NCBI GenBank assembly: GCA_035552195.1
Contig: DASZLU010000084.1
Span: forward strand, 62,001 to 126,000
Length of the DNA stretch: 64,000 bases
Direction of reading: 5' to 3'
From: CAIKMD01 sp035552195
Lineage (GTDB): Bacteria > Pseudomonadota > Alphaproteobacteria > ATCC43930 > CGMCC-115725
Part shown: positions 7,364-16,280 of the stretch, piece after piece
Layout: every line of letters starts with the position of its first letter
Position numbering within the stretch: position 1 is the stretch's first letter
Position numbers and translations under genes: made by a program
Notes under the pieces: generated by a model
Database searches by the model: none
The model's input: only the letters and a program-made list of their open reading frames with translations
What the model was told of the DNA's origin: nothing

Positions 7364-8806
7364 ATGAGCGCAGCACGGACCAAAGCGCCCGTCAATGCGG
7401 CACGGACCCGTCAGAATGCTAATTTAGCGTGGGGCGGACGTTTCGCCGCAGGGCCGAGCGACATCATGCAGGCGATCAACGCCTCGCTCGAAGTCGACAA
7501 GCGGCTTTATGCCCAAGACATCGCCGGCTCGCTCGCCCATAGCGCGATGTTGGCCAAGCGCCGCATCATCTCGCGCGCCGACGCCACCGCGATCGCCAAG
7601 GGCCTCGAGCGCATCCAGCGCGAGATCGAGAATGGGAAATTCCCCTTCCGCATCGAACACGAGGACATCCACCTCAATATCGAGGCGCGGCTCGCCGAGA
7701 TCATCGGCGCGCCGGCCGGCCGGCTGCACACCGCGCGCTCGCGCAACGACCAGGTCGCGACCGATTTCCGCCTGTGGACGCGCGATGCGATCGACCGGCT
7801 CGACCGCCAGATCATGGCGCTGCAAGCGGCGTTGATCGCGCAGGCGGAAAAGCATGTGGACACTATCGTGCCCGGCTTCACCCACATGCAGGTCGGGCAG
7901 CCGGTCACCTTCGGCCATCACCTGCTCGCCTATGTCGAGATGCTGGGCCGCGATCGCGGGCGTTTTTCGGATTGCCGCAAGCGCCTGAACGAATCGCCGC
8001 TCGGCGCCGGCGCGCTCGCCGGCACGTCGTTCCCGATCGATCGTGCGATGACGGCGAAGGCGCTGGGTTTCGACCGGCCATCGGCGAATTCGCTCGACGC
8101 TGTGTCGGATCGCGATTTCGCGCTCGAATTCCTCGCCACGGTGGCGATCGCCTCGACGCATCTCTCACGCCTTGCCGAAGAGATCATCATCTGGCTGACC
8201 GAGCCGTTCCGCTTCATCAAGCTGAGCGATGCCTTCACCACCGGCAGCTCGATGATGCCGCAGAAGCGCAATCCCGACGCGGCAGAGTTGGTGCGCGCGA
8301 AGGCCGGCCGGTTGATCGGCACGCTGACGGGTTTGCTCGGCGTGATGAAGGGCTTGCCCCTCGCCTATGCCAAGGACATGCAGGAAGACAAAGCGCCGGT
8401 TTTCGACGCGGCTGACAGCCTCGCCCTATGTCTCGCCGCCTCGGCCGGCATGGTGCGCGACATGAAGGTGGACAAGGCGGCGATGCGCCGCGTCGCGCAA
8501 AGCGGCTTCTCGACCGCGACCGATCTCGCCGACTGGCTGGTGCGCAATTTGAAGATCCCGTTCCGTCAGGCGCATCACATCACCGGCGCCCTTGTCGCGC
8601 GCGCCGAAGCGCTGCAATGCGATCTCGCCGAATTGCCGATCGCCGATATGCGCCGCGTGGAAAAGCGCATCACGCCGGCGATCTTCGACGTGCTAACGGT
8701 CGAGCGCTCGGTCGCCAGCCGCACGAGCTTCGGCGGCACCGCGCCGAGCAACGTCGCACGTGCCGCAGCCGCCGCGCGGCGGCGTTTCCTGAAAGAGACC
8801 ACATGA
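7364..8806 (+). CDS. argH: Argininosuccinate lyase
   Basis: A 480-residue member of the fumarase/aspartase superfamily that splits argininosuccinate into arginine and fumarate, the last step of arginine synthesis. Motifs include WGGRFA at the N-terminus, HTARSRNDQVATD (conserved region 1), the TPGFTHMQ-like region (VPGFTHMQVGQP), and the mobile-loop signature GSSMMPQKRNPDAAE near residue 293, which contains the catalytic serine. The length is slightly above the usual 460. An N-terminal Ala/Arg-rich extension precedes the conserved start. Its stop overlaps the ATG of lptM (ATGA), so argH, lptM and lysA form a translationally coupled operon. Confidence 0.96.
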   Translation: MSAARTKAPVNAARTRQNANLAWGGRFAAGPSDIMQAINASLEVDKRLYAQDIAGSLAHSAMLAKRRIISRADATAIAKGLERIQREIENGKFPFRIEHEDIHLNIEARLAEIIGAPAGRLHTARSRNDQVATDFRLWTRDAIDRLDRQIMALQAALIAQAEKHVDTIVPGFTHMQVGQPVTFGHHLLAYVEMLGRDRGRFSDCRKRLNESPLGAGALAGTSFPIDRAMTAKALGFDRPSANSLDAVSDRDFALEFLATVAIASTHLSRLAEEIIIWLTEPFRFIKLSDAFTTGSSMMPQKRNPDAAELVRAKAGRLIGTLTGLLGVMKGLPLAYAKDMQEDKAPVFDAADSLALCLAASAGMVRDMKVDKAAMRRVAQSGFSTATDLADWLVRNLKIPFRQAHHITGALVARAEALQCDLAELPIADMRRVEKRITPAIFDVLTVERSVASRTSFGGTAPSNVARAAAAARRRFLKETT

Positions 8807-9018
8807 AATACTTACTCGCGTCACTCCCGCGAAAGCGGGAGTCCAGCGTCCGAAGGATGGATTCCCGCTTGCGCGGGAATGACGGATTTAAAAAATGCGT
8901 GACGCTTACCGCCCTCGTGTTTATCGCCGTCGCCCTCGCCGGCTGCGGCAAGAAGGGCCCGCCTTCGCCGCCGCCCGGCGTTCCCAGCACCTATCCGCAG
9001 AACTATCCGCAGCAGTGA
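8803..9018 (+). CDS. lptM: LptM-like LPS-assembly lipoprotein with an in-frame repeat insertion
   Basis: A 71-residue lipoprotein. The hydrophobic stretch LTALVFIAVALAGC, with lipobox L-A-G-C followed by GKKGPPSPPPG, is characteristic of LptM (YifL), which helps the LptDE outer-membrane translocon mature. In proteobacteria this gene classically lies just before lysA, as here. It overlaps argH (ATGA) and lysA (GTGA). The odd part is the N-terminus: after MKYLLA the frame passes through a 66-bp copy of the palindromic repeat (residues about 7-28, containing PRKRESS and MDSRLRGND) before the normal signal peptide. A GTG at 8899 could give a repeat-free start, but the coupling with argH favours 8803. 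Confidence 0.85.
   Translation: MKYLLASLPRKRESSVRRMDSRLRGNDGFKKCVTLTALVFIAVALAGCGKKGPPSPPPGVPSTYPQNYPQQ
8819..8884. repeat. Dispersed palindromic repeat, copy 5, inside lptM
   Basis: CGTCACTCCCGCGAAAGCGG at the left and GATTCCCGCTTGCGCGGGAAT then GACG at the right (each in shortened form). It is 66 bp, that is 22 codons, so it keeps the reading frame. It is the only coding copy in the window. Confidence 0.85.
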
Positions 9019-10310
9019 CCGCTAAAAAAACGCAGCCCTGGGCGCCCGAGATCGCGTATCGCGGCGGCGCGCTCTCGATCGAGCAAATTCCGCTCGCCCT
9101 CATCGCCGATGAGGTCGGCACGCCCTGCTATGTCTATTCGGCGGCGCAGATCGCGCGACGCTATCGCGACTTCGCCGGCGGCTTCGGCGACATGCAACCC
9201 TCGATCTGCTATTCGGTCAAAGCCAATCCGAACCTCGCCGTGATCGCGCTGCTCGGCAAGCTCGGCGCCGGCGCCGATGTCGTCTCGGAAGGCGAGTTCC
9301 GCCGCGCTCTCGCCACCGGCATTCCGGGCAGCCGCATCATCTTCTCGGGCGTCGGCAAAACCGAGAGCGAGTTGGAATTCGCGCTCGCCAACGACGTGCA
9401 TCAGATCAACGTCGAATCCTATCCCGAGCTCGAAGCGCTGAGCGCCATCGCGCAGCGCATGGGCCGCATCGCGCCGATCGCGATCCGCATCAACCCCGAC
9501 GTCGATGCGCGCACCCACGCGAAGATCACCACGGGCAAGAAAGAGAATAAATTCGGCATCGACCTCGCTCATGCGCGCAAGGCTTATAAGCATGCGCGGG
9601 CCCTACCCGGCCTCTTGCCGGTCGGAATCGCCGTGCATATCGGCTCGCAGTTGACGAGCCTCAGGCCGTTCGAGACTGCGTTCCGCCGCATCGCCGAGCT
9701 TTATCGCCAGTTGCGCGCCGACGGCGTCCCGCTCGAGCGCCTGGATCTCGGCGGCGGCCTGGGCATTCGCTATCGCGACGAAGAGCCGCCGGCGATCGGC
9801 GATTACGGCGCCATGGTCACGCGGATATTCGGCAACAGCGGCGCCACGCTCAGCTTCGAGCCCGGCCGCGCCATCGTGGGCAATGCGGGCGTGCTGTTGT
9901 CCAAGGTCGTTTATGTGAAGCAGGGCGTCAGTCACCGCTTCGTCATCCTCGACGCGGCGATGAACGATCTTATTCGGCCCGCATTATATGAAGCGTGGCA
10001 CGATATCCTGCCGCTCAAGGCGCCCGCGTCGCGACGCGGGATGAAAGAGGCCGATGTGGTCGGCCCGGTCTGCGAGACCGGCGACACGTTCGCTGCCAAG
10101 CGCAAGCTGCCGCCCCTTACCGCCGGCGACCGCGTCGCTTTGATGTCCGCAGGCGCCTATGGCGCTTCGATGAGTTCGGGATACAATACCCGTCTGCCGG
10201 CGCCGGAAGTGCTGGTCAACGGCGGCCAATTCGCCGTCATCCGGCCCCGGCCGAGCTACCAGGCGGTGCTCGGCGAAGACCGAATTCCGCCCTGGCTCAC
10301 CGAGAGTTGA
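9015..10310 (+). CDS. lysA: Diaminopimelate decarboxylase
   Basis: A 431-residue fold-III PLP enzyme that converts meso-diaminopimelate to lysine. The PLP lysine is in CYSVKANPN (about residue 69). The glycine-rich phosphate loop is LDLGGGLGIRY, the EPGRAIVGNAG motif binds substrate and PLP, and the C-terminal-domain cysteine motif is VGPVCETGD (about 351). The start is the GTG at 9015, which overlaps the lptM stop as GTGA; no better start lies downstream, and the family normally begins with this type of short lead. It is the third gene of the argH-lptM-lysA operon, followed 55 bases later by the DUF4175 gene. Confidence 0.96.
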   Translation: MTAKKTQPWAPEIAYRGGALSIEQIPLALIADEVGTPCYVYSAAQIARRYRDFAGGFGDMQPSICYSVKANPNLAVIALLGKLGAGADVVSEGEFRRALATGIPGSRIIFSGVGKTESELEFALANDVHQINVESYPELEALSAIAQRMGRIAPIAIRINPDVDARTHAKITTGKKENKFGIDLAHARKAYKHARALPGLLPVGIAVHIGSQLTSLRPFETAFRRIAELYRQLRADGVPLERLDLGGGLGIRYRDEEPPAIGDYGAMVTRIFGNSGATLSFEPGRAIVGNAGVLLSKVVYVKQGVSHRFVILDAAMNDLIRPALYEAWHDILPLKAPASRRGMKEADVVGPVCETGDTFAAKRKLPPLTAGDRVALMSAGAYGASMSSGYNTRLPAPEVLVNGGQFAVIRPRPSYQAVLGEDRIPPWLTES

Positions 10311-10365
10311 TCCGGCCGTTCCCTTCCGGAGGAAGGTTGCGGCTGGGGCAAGGACCAACGGCCGT

Positions 10366-12780
10366 ATGAGCATCGACACCGCCGTTCCACCCGCCACACC
10401 GCCGCGCCTCAAGCGCCGGCTCGATCTCGCGACCGTGGCGCTGGTGTGGGAGCGGCTGTGGCCGGCGGCGTGGCCGAGCGTCATCGTCATCGGCATTTTC
10501 CTGACCCTCGCTCTGTTCGATGTTCCGGCGCGGCTGCCCGCCTGGGGCCATTGGCTGCTGCTCGCCGTCTTCCTCATCCTGCTGACGCTCGCCGTGCTCG
10601 ACGGCATGGGGCGTTTCACTTGGCCAAACCGCGACGACGCGCGCCGTCGTCTGGAGGTGGCGAGCCGCCTCACCCACCGCCCGCTCACCGCGATCCAGGA
10701 CAAGCTGGCCGGCGGCAATGACGATCCCGCCGCCGCCGCACTATGGCGCGTGCATCAGGAGCGCATGGCCGCCGCCGCGCGCCAACTCAAAGTCGGTCCG
10801 CCCGAAGCCGGGCTGTTGCGCCGCGATCCGTTTGCGCTGCGCGTGGCGCTGGCGCTGCTGCTGTTGATCGGCGCGATCGACGCCGGCGACGATTGGGCCG
10901 GCCGCCTCGTTCGCGCCTTCACGCCCGACGCCGCACATGGCGTCGCGCCGCAGATCACCCTCGATATCTGGGTAACGCCGCCTGACTATACCGGCCTGCC
11001 GCCGCAATTCCTGCCGGCGAGCAGCAAGAAAGTAATCTACGTGCCGACCGGCAGCACGCTGCTGGCGCAGGTGCATGGCGGGCGTCATCCGCCGCGCCTC
11101 AAGATCGATACCGCGGCGAGCGATTTCTCGACGCTCGACGACCGCGATTTCAAAGGCACCGCGACGATCAGCGCCGGCAAGCATATTGCCGTCGAACAGG
11201 ACGGCCGCACCCTTGGCGACTGGAATATCGCGGTCGTGCCGGACCATCCGCCGACCATCGCCTTCGCCAAGCCGCCAAGCCACACCGACCGCATGGCGCT
11301 GCGCCTCGATTACAAGGCAAACGACGATTACGGCGTCGAAAGCGCGACCGCCGTTATCAGCCGGCTCGACGATCCGAGCCTGCCGCCGCTCACGCTGCCG
11401 CTGCAGCTTCCTGGCCAGCATCTGACAGATCCCAGAGGCATCGCCTTCTTCGATCTCACCGCCAATCTCTGGGCCGGCATGCCCGTGCGCATCGCGCTGC
11501 AAGCCAAGGACGCGCTCGGCCAGACCGGCACCAGCGAGACCGTCGAGACCGTTTTGCCCGAGCGGCAATTCCGCAATCCGGTCGCCAAGGCGCTGGTCGA
11601 ACAACGCAAGGAATTGTCGCGCAAAGGCTCCGACAAGAACGACGTCGCCGACACCATCTCCGACCTTTCGGCGCGGCCCGATCGCTACAACAACGACACG
11701 GTCGCCTTCCTCGCGATGCGCACCGCTTGGGTGCGGCTCCATCTCGACCGCGATGGCAGCTCAATCGCGCCGGTGCAGCAATTGCTGTGGGATACCGCGG
11801 TTCGCATCGAGGAAGGCCAGAGCCCGGCCGCGATGCAGGATCTGCGCAACGCGATGCAGCAGTTGCAGGACGCGCTCGCCCGCAACGCGCCGGACGACGA
11901 GATCCAGAAGCTGATGAACCAGGTGCAGGAAGCGATGAATCGCTACATGCAGCAGCTGGCCCAGCAGATGCAGAAGATGGACCCGAGCAAGCTGCAGCCC
12001 GCCGATCCGCGCAACATGCTGTCGATGCGCGACCTGCAGCAGATGCTGGACCGCGCCCGCGACATGGCACGCACCGGCGCCAAGGATCAGGCGCGGCAGA
12101 TGCTGTCGCAGCTTCAGCAGATGCTCGAAAATCTGCGCATGGCGCGGCCGATGCCCGGTCAGGGCAGCCCGCAGCAGCAGATGATGGGCCAGATGCAGCA
12201 GATGATGCAGCAGCAGCAGCAACTGCTCGACCGCTCGTTCCAGCAATCGCGCAACGGCCAACAGGGCCAGCAGAACATGCAGAACGACGCGCAGCAGCAA
12301 CAGGCGCTGCGCCAGATGCTCAATCAGATGATGCAGCAGATGCAGCAGCAAGGCACCGGCATCCCGCAATCGATGCAGCGCGCTGAGCGCGCGATGCGCG
12401 GCGCCGAACAGGCCCTCGGCCAGAACCAGCCGGGCCAGGCGGTCGGGCCGCAGAGCGACGCGCTCGATGCGCTGCAGGAGGCCGCGCGCGGCATGGCCCA
12501 ACAGATGATGGGCGACAATTACGGCGACGGGCCGGGCGGGGAGCCGCTCGACAATCCGGGCCTGCGCCAGGCGCAACGCGATCCGTTCGGCCGCCTGCTC
12601 GATAGCGAGAACGGCAATGGCGGCATCGACGATGGCGGCGCGCTGCGCATGGGCAAGAGCAACGAATCCGCGCTCGACAAGGCGAAAGAGATTCTCGACG
12701 AACTCCGCCGCCGCGCCGGCGAACGCGATCGCCCGACAATCGAGCACGATTACATCGATAGGCTGCTGAAACAGTTCTGA
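10366..12780 (+). CDS. DUF4175/TIGR02302 family membrane protein with Q/M-rich region
   Basis: An 804-residue protein typical of alphaproteobacteria. The N-terminal fifth has three hydrophobic segments (about residues 35-55, 60-80 and 155-170). A middle part contains beta-rich IgG-like stretches (ITLDIWVTPPDYTGLPPQFL). Residues about 480-690 form a long low-complexity region dominated by Q and M (many QQMMQQ units), predicted coiled or disordered. A mixed C-terminal tail (LDKAKEILDELRRRAGERDRP) closes the protein. Its function is unknown; the gene almost always follows lysA in this group, and an envelope role is only inferred from that and from the membrane segments. The ATG is at 10366, with weak ribosome-site support. 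Confidence 0.87.
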   Translation: MSIDTAVPPATPPRLKRRLDLATVALVWERLWPAAWPSVIVIGIFLTLALFDVPARLPAWGHWLLLAVFLILLTLAVLDGMGRFTWPNRDDARRRLEVASRLTHRPLTAIQDKLAGGNDDPAAAALWRVHQERMAAAARQLKVGPPEAGLLRRDPFALRVALALLLLIGAIDAGDDWAGRLVRAFTPDAAHGVAPQITLDIWVTPPDYTGLPPQFLPASSKKVIYVPTGSTLLAQVHGGRHPPRLKIDTAASDFSTLDDRDFKGTATISAGKHIAVEQDGRTLGDWNIAVVPDHPPTIAFAKPPSHTDRMALRLDYKANDDYGVESATAVISRLDDPSLPPLTLPLQLPGQHLTDPRGIAFFDLTANLWAGMPVRIALQAKDALGQTGTSETVETVLPERQFRNPVAKALVEQRKELSRKGSDKNDVADTISDLSARPDRYNNDTVAFLAMRTAWVRLHLDRDGSSIAPVQQLLWDTAVRIEEGQSPAAMQDLRNAMQQLQDALARNAPDDEIQKLMNQVQEAMNRYMQQLAQQMQKMDPSKLQPADPRNMLSMRDLQQMLDRARDMARTGAKDQARQMLSQLQQMLENLRMARPMPGQGSPQQQMMGQMQQMMQQQQQLLDRSFQQSRNGQQGQQNMQNDAQQQQALRQMLNQMMQQMQQQGTGIPQSMQRAERAMRGAEQALGQNQPGQAVGPQSDALDALQEAARGMAQQMMGDNYGDGPGGEPLDNPGLRQAQRDPFGRLLDSENGNGGIDDGGALRMGKSNESALDKAKEILDELRRRAGERDRPTIEHDYIDRLLKQF

Positions 12781-12880
12781 ACCGGTCCATCATCAGCGTA
12801 ATCGCTGTGCAGCGCAGAGCATGATGCCTGCCGCAATCATGCGCCGGATCAATCTCGGCACGGCGGTCCCCATGCGAAAA

Positions 12881-13240
12881 CTATTCAGCGAGCAGCTCGG
12901 TCACCGCTTTCTGGATCTCATCGAGCGTGAACGGCTTTATCACGACGCGGTGGACCAGCGCCTCGAGATTGTGCGCGCGCTGGCGCTCGGCGGCATAGCC
13001 GGTCATCAACAGGATTTTCATCGCCGGATAGTCTTTGCTCGCTTTGAGCGCGAGCGCGATGCCGTCCATCTCCGGCATCACGATATCGGTCAGCAGCAGA
13101 TCGAAGGGCTTGCGCGCTAAGGCGTTGACTGCCGCGAGACCATCGCCGACGCGCGTCACGTCATGGCCAAGCTGTGTCAGGGCGCGGGAGACGAACGCGC
13201 CGACCGAGTCTTCGTCTTCGGCCAGCAGGATCGTCGCCAT
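12881..13240 (-). CDS. Single-domain response regulator, CpdR-like
   Basis: A 119-residue stand-alone receiver domain. The acidic pocket is E8-D9, the phosphoacceptor D52 lies in LLLTDIVMPEMDG, the switch threonine is in LLMTGYAA, and the lysine is in VIKPF. There is no output domain. Small receivers at this position in alphaproteobacteria (next to the TIGR02302 gene) are often CpdR, the adaptor that, when unphosphorylated, directs substrates to the ClpXP protease. The variant MTGY differs from the ITGF common in CpdR, so I leave the symbol blank. It is probably transcribed with the upstream zinc-ribbon gene, eight bases away on the same strand. Confidence 0.85.
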   Translation of the reverse strand: MATILLAEDEDSVGAFVSRALTQLGHDVTRVGDGLAAVNALARKPFDLLLTDIVMPEMDGIALALKASKDYPAMKILLMTGYAAERQRAHNLEALVHRVVIKPFTLDEIQKAVTELLAE

Positions 13241-13248
13241 GGCTGCGG

Positions 13249-13932
13249 CTAGCTCCCCGCCGGGAGGAAGCTGACGACAACGCCGGTCGCGCCGTCAGGC
13301 GGTTGGGAAATGGTGGTGTGGAACGGCACACTGGAGCCCGGCGCCAACATGGCGTCGGTCACCGACACAGTCCAGCTCTGTAGTTCCTTGTTGTTGCCGT
13401 CGCGCAGAACGACGCGCAGCTTCGGCACCGCTTTCGGACTGTTCGAGACGTTGGCGACTTGGCCGTTGACCGCCAGCGTCGGCGTACCGTCGTCGACGCC
13501 GCGCGATGGTGTCACGTCGCGAAACTCGAGCCCTTGACCCGGTAAGACGGGACCGAGTCCGACCAACGAATAGAGGCGGCCGGTGAATGGCGCGGCGCTC
13601 ATCACCTGTTGGCGTGCGGCAACGAGGCCCCAGATCGCGAACGCGAGCGCCGCGGCGATGGCGCCGCGGCGGACCCAAATCATCGTCGTGCCGGGCCGCT
13701 TCACGGCCGGCAGTTGAATGCGGCGCGCGGAGCCTAGTTCAGGCGAGGTGGTACGGACGACGGGCGGCGCGTCGGGCAGCGGCGGCAGCTCGATCGGGGA
13801 AAGCGTTTCTTCGGGCGGGGTCTCGAACCAGATGTGCTGGCAATTGGCGCAACGCACGCGCCGTCCCGCCGCGCCAAGGGCACGGGGATCGACGACGTAG
13901 CGCTTTTCGCACTTGCTGCAGGCGACGATCAT
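13249..13932 (-). CDS. MJ0042-type zinc-ribbon, membrane-anchored protein
   Basis: A 227-residue protein. The first 40 residues hold a zinc ribbon, C-x2-C (CSKCEKRYVVDP) and C-x2-C (CANCQHIWFE), as in the MJ0042 family. A proline-rich linker and a single hydrophobic segment (GAIAAALAFAIWGLVAA) follow, and then a C-terminal domain of the DUF3426 type (VNGQVANVSNSPKAVPKLRVVLRD). The topology would place the ribbon in the cytoplasm and the beta domain outside. It is divergent from ftsE, a conserved pairing in alphaproteobacteria that hints at an envelope or division link, but no activity is established. Confidence 0.83.
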   Translation of the reverse strand: MIVACSKCEKRYVVDPRALGAAGRRVRCANCQHIWFETPPEETLSPIELPPLPDAPPVVRTTSPELGSARRIQLPAVKRPGTTMIWVRRGAIAAALAFAIWGLVAARQQVMSAAPFTGRLYSLVGLGPVLPGQGLEFRDVTPSRGVDDGTPTLAVNGQVANVSNSPKAVPKLRVVLRDGNNKELQSWTVSVTDAMLAPGSSVPFHTTISQPPDGATGVVVSFLPAGS

Positions 13933-14081
13933 GGCCCCCGCGACCGACCTTGTGATGGCGCCGAGTTATAGAGCGCGTCGACCGGTCAGGGCAAGAAAAG
14001 CGGCCGAGTCGCGCGCATCATCGGTCGCGCACTGATCGAGGCAACTTTACGCGGGACCGCGACGCGTGCCATGGTGCAACG

Positions 14082-14756
14082 ATGGTGCGTTTCGAGAATG
14101 TCGGTATGCGCTACGGCAGCGGCCCCGAGGTTCTGCGCGACCTCAGCCTCTATTTGCCGCCGGGCTCGTTCCATTTCCTCACCGGGGCCAGCGGTGCCGG
14201 CAAGAGCTCGCTGCTGCGGCTCATGTATCTCGGCGAGCGGCCGACACGTGGCCTGATCTCTCTCTTCGGCAAAGACATGACGCGGGTGAAGCGCCGCGCC
14301 CTGGCGCCGATCCGTCGTCAAATCGGCGTCGTGTTCCAAGAATTCCGCCTGCTCGATCACCTCTCGGCCTTCGACAACGTCGCGCTGCCGCTGCGCGTCG
14401 GCGGCGTCGCCGAGCAGCGCATCCGCGAGAACGTCACCGAGCTGCTCGAATGGGTCGGGCTTGCCGACAAGATCAACGCACGGCCGCCGACGCTGTCGGG
14501 CGGGCAGCAACAGCGGATCGCCATCGCCCGCGCGGTCGTCACGCGGCCGCAACTTCTGCTCGCCGACGAGCCCACCGGCAATGTCGACGACGCGATGGCG
14601 CTGCGCCTGCTCCGCCTCTTCGAAGAGATGAACCGCCTCGGCACCACGATCGTGCTGGCAACGCACAACGAGGCCCTGACCGAGCGGCTCGGGTACCCGA
14701 AGCTCCATCTCGTCGACGGCGAGCTCATCGGCACCGCCGCGAAAGAGCCGGCATGA
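14082..14756 (+). CDS. ftsE: Cell division ATP-binding protein FtsE
   Basis: A 224-residue ABC ATPase that works with FtsX at the division site to control peptidoglycan hydrolases. The Walker A is GASGAGKS (35-42), the Q-loop GVVFQEFRLLDH, the signature LSGGQQQR, the Walker B LLLADEPTGNVD, and the H-loop ATHN. YLGERPTRG and the short length are typical of FtsE rather than other MacB-like ATPases. The start at 14082 keeps the conserved MVRFENVGMRYG beginning. Its TGA overlaps the ftsX ATG (ATGA). Confidence 0.95.
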   Translation: MVRFENVGMRYGSGPEVLRDLSLYLPPGSFHFLTGASGAGKSSLLRLMYLGERPTRGLISLFGKDMTRVKRRALAPIRRQIGVVFQEFRLLDHLSAFDNVALPLRVGGVAEQRIRENVTELLEWVGLADKINARPPTLSGGQQQRIAIARAVVTRPQLLLADEPTGNVDDAMALRLLRLFEEMNRLGTTIVLATHNEALTERLGYPKLHLVDGELIGTAAKEPA

Positions 14757-15643
14757 TCCGCCGCCGGCAGGAAGACATCCCGCTGCGCCGCGACGGCACG
14801 GCACGAATGCTGCCCTGGCTGATCGCGCCGACGGTCTATCTTGCGGCGATCGCCATCGCGGCGATGCTGGCGCTGGGCGGTGCGCTGCAGGAATGGGATC
14901 GCGGCCTGGCCGGCACCATGACCGTCGAGCTCCCGCCCAATGCGTCGAGCGATGCGACGGCGAATAGCGTGGTGACGCTGCTGCGCGGCACGCAAGGCAT
15001 AACCAGCGCCGTACCCCTCGATCGCGCAAGCGAAGGCAAGCTGCTCGCGCCCTATCTCGGCACCGCGGTCGATCCGCAAGAACTCGAGCTGCCGCGCCTC
15101 ATCGATGTGCGCGTCGCCGCCGGCGGCGCGCTCGATATCGCGGCGTTGCGCGCGAAGCTCGTCAGCGCCGTGCCCGGCGCCGTGCTCGATGACCATCAGC
15201 AATGGCTCGACCGGCTCTATGTCCTCGCCCTTTCGGTCGAAGCCGCCGGCCTCGCGATCGTCGCGATGGTGAGCGCGGCTTCGGTGCTGACGGTGATCTT
15301 CACCACCCGCGCCAGCCTTGCCGTGCATCGCGACGTGATCGAGCTGTTGCACATGATGGGCGCGCACGACGGCTATATCGCGCGGCAATTCCAGCGCGAG
15401 GCGGCACGCCTCGGCTTTGTCGGTGGCGTCGGCGGGCTGATCCTCGCAGCGGTGACGATTTGGGGCCTCGGTCATGCCGCCGCGGCGGTATCCATCTTTG
15501 GCGAGGAAGCGGCGCTGCTGCCGGATCTCCAGCTCGTCGCCTGGCAATGGGGCGCGCTGGTGCTGCTGCCGATCGCCGCCGGCATCGCGGCGATGATCAC
15601 GGCGCGTCTCACCGTGATGCGCGCGCTCGCTCGCCTGGCATGA
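14753..15643 (+). CDS. ftsX: Cell division permease FtsX
   Basis: A 296-residue four-helix membrane protein. One transmembrane helix near the N-terminus (LIAPTVYLAAIAIAAMLALG) is followed by a periplasmic loop (about residues 55-150, with RGTQGITSAVPLDR) and three C-terminal helices (AGLAIVAMVSAASVLTVIFTT and others) with the conserved HRDVIELLHMMGA coupling helix between them. It is the membrane partner of FtsE. The start overlaps the ftsE stop, and a longer frame reading upstream is antisense-free but out of frame with ftsE and not coding. It is followed 10 bases later by ydcF. Confidence 0.94.
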   Translation: MIRRRQEDIPLRRDGTARMLPWLIAPTVYLAAIAIAAMLALGGALQEWDRGLAGTMTVELPPNASSDATANSVVTLLRGTQGITSAVPLDRASEGKLLAPYLGTAVDPQELELPRLIDVRVAAGGALDIAALRAKLVSAVPGAVLDDHQQWLDRLYVLALSVEAAGLAIVAMVSAASVLTVIFTTRASLAVHRDVIELLHMMGAHDGYIARQFQREAARLGFVGGVGGLILAAVTIWGLGHAAAAVSIFGEEAALLPDLQLVAWQWGALVLLPIAAGIAAMITARLTVMRALARLA

Positions 15644-15653
15644 TGGCTCGTGT

Positions 15654-16280
15654 ATGAACCGGCGCGGCATCACGCGACTATTCCGCAATCTCCTCGGCCT
15701 GGTGGTGCTGCTCGCCGCGATTTGGCTCATCGGCCTCTGGCGTTTCGCCGCCGCGATCCCGAACGATGTCACGGCGCCCGATGTGCAGACAGACGCAATC
15801 GTCGTCCTGACCGGCGGAAGTCTGCGCGTCGAAGGCGGCTTGCGGCTCCTCGCCGAGGGCAAGGCGAAGAAGCTCTTCATCTCCGGCGTCTATCGCGGCG
15901 TCGACGTGACCGAGCTCTTGCGCGTCTCGCGCCAATCGCCCGAGAGCGTCGCCTGCTGTGTCGTGCTCGGCCATGCCGCCGACAACACGCTCGGCAACGC
16001 GCGCGAGACCGCGCAATGGATGGAGAGCGAGGGTTTCCACTCGATGCGCCTGGTCACGGCGAGCTATCACATGCCGCGCAGCATGCTGGAATTCATCCGC
16101 GCCATGCCGGATATCGAGATCGTGCCCAATCCGGTGTTTCCGGAATTCATGCAGGACACGCCGTGGTGGCAATCGCGGCGCAGCGCCACGCTGATCGCCA
16201 GCGAATACAGCAAGTATCTGGCCGCGCTGGTGCGGCCTTACGTGCCGGCGGCGCTGCTGCCGGCGGGAGCGAGCGATTGA
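15654..16280 (+). CDS. YdcF/SanA family protein (DUF218)
   Basis: A 208-residue protein with one N-terminal membrane helix (LLGLVVLLAAIWLIGLWRF) and a DUF218 domain: DAIVVLTGGSLRVEGGLRLLAEGKAKKLFISG, then NTLGNARETAQWMESEGFHSMRLVTASYHMPRS. These are the conserved G-G-x-R-x-x-x-G, N-T-x-x-N-A and S-x-x-H-M-x-R segments. DUF218 proteins act in the envelope; ElyC and SanA influence peptidoglycan precursors and vancomycin permeability in enterobacteria, but the biochemistry is not settled. Its stop overlaps the TTG start of the acyltransferase, so it is part of the ftsE-ftsX-ydcF-plsC operon. Confidence 0.88.
   Translation: MNRRGITRLFRNLLGLVVLLAAIWLIGLWRFAAAIPNDVTAPDVQTDAIVVLTGGSLRVEGGLRLLAEGKAKKLFISGVYRGVDVTELLRVSRQSPESVACCVVLGHAADNTLGNARETAQWMESEGFHSMRLVTASYHMPRSMLEFIRAMPDIEIVPNPVFPEFMQDTPWWQSRRSATLIASEYSKYLAALVRPYVPAALLPAGASD

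Noticed and set aside
11761..12747. Long minus-strand frame rich in L, H and R
   Set aside because: It is the antisense by-product of the Q/M-rich tract of the DUF4175 gene; no start signal and no family pattern.
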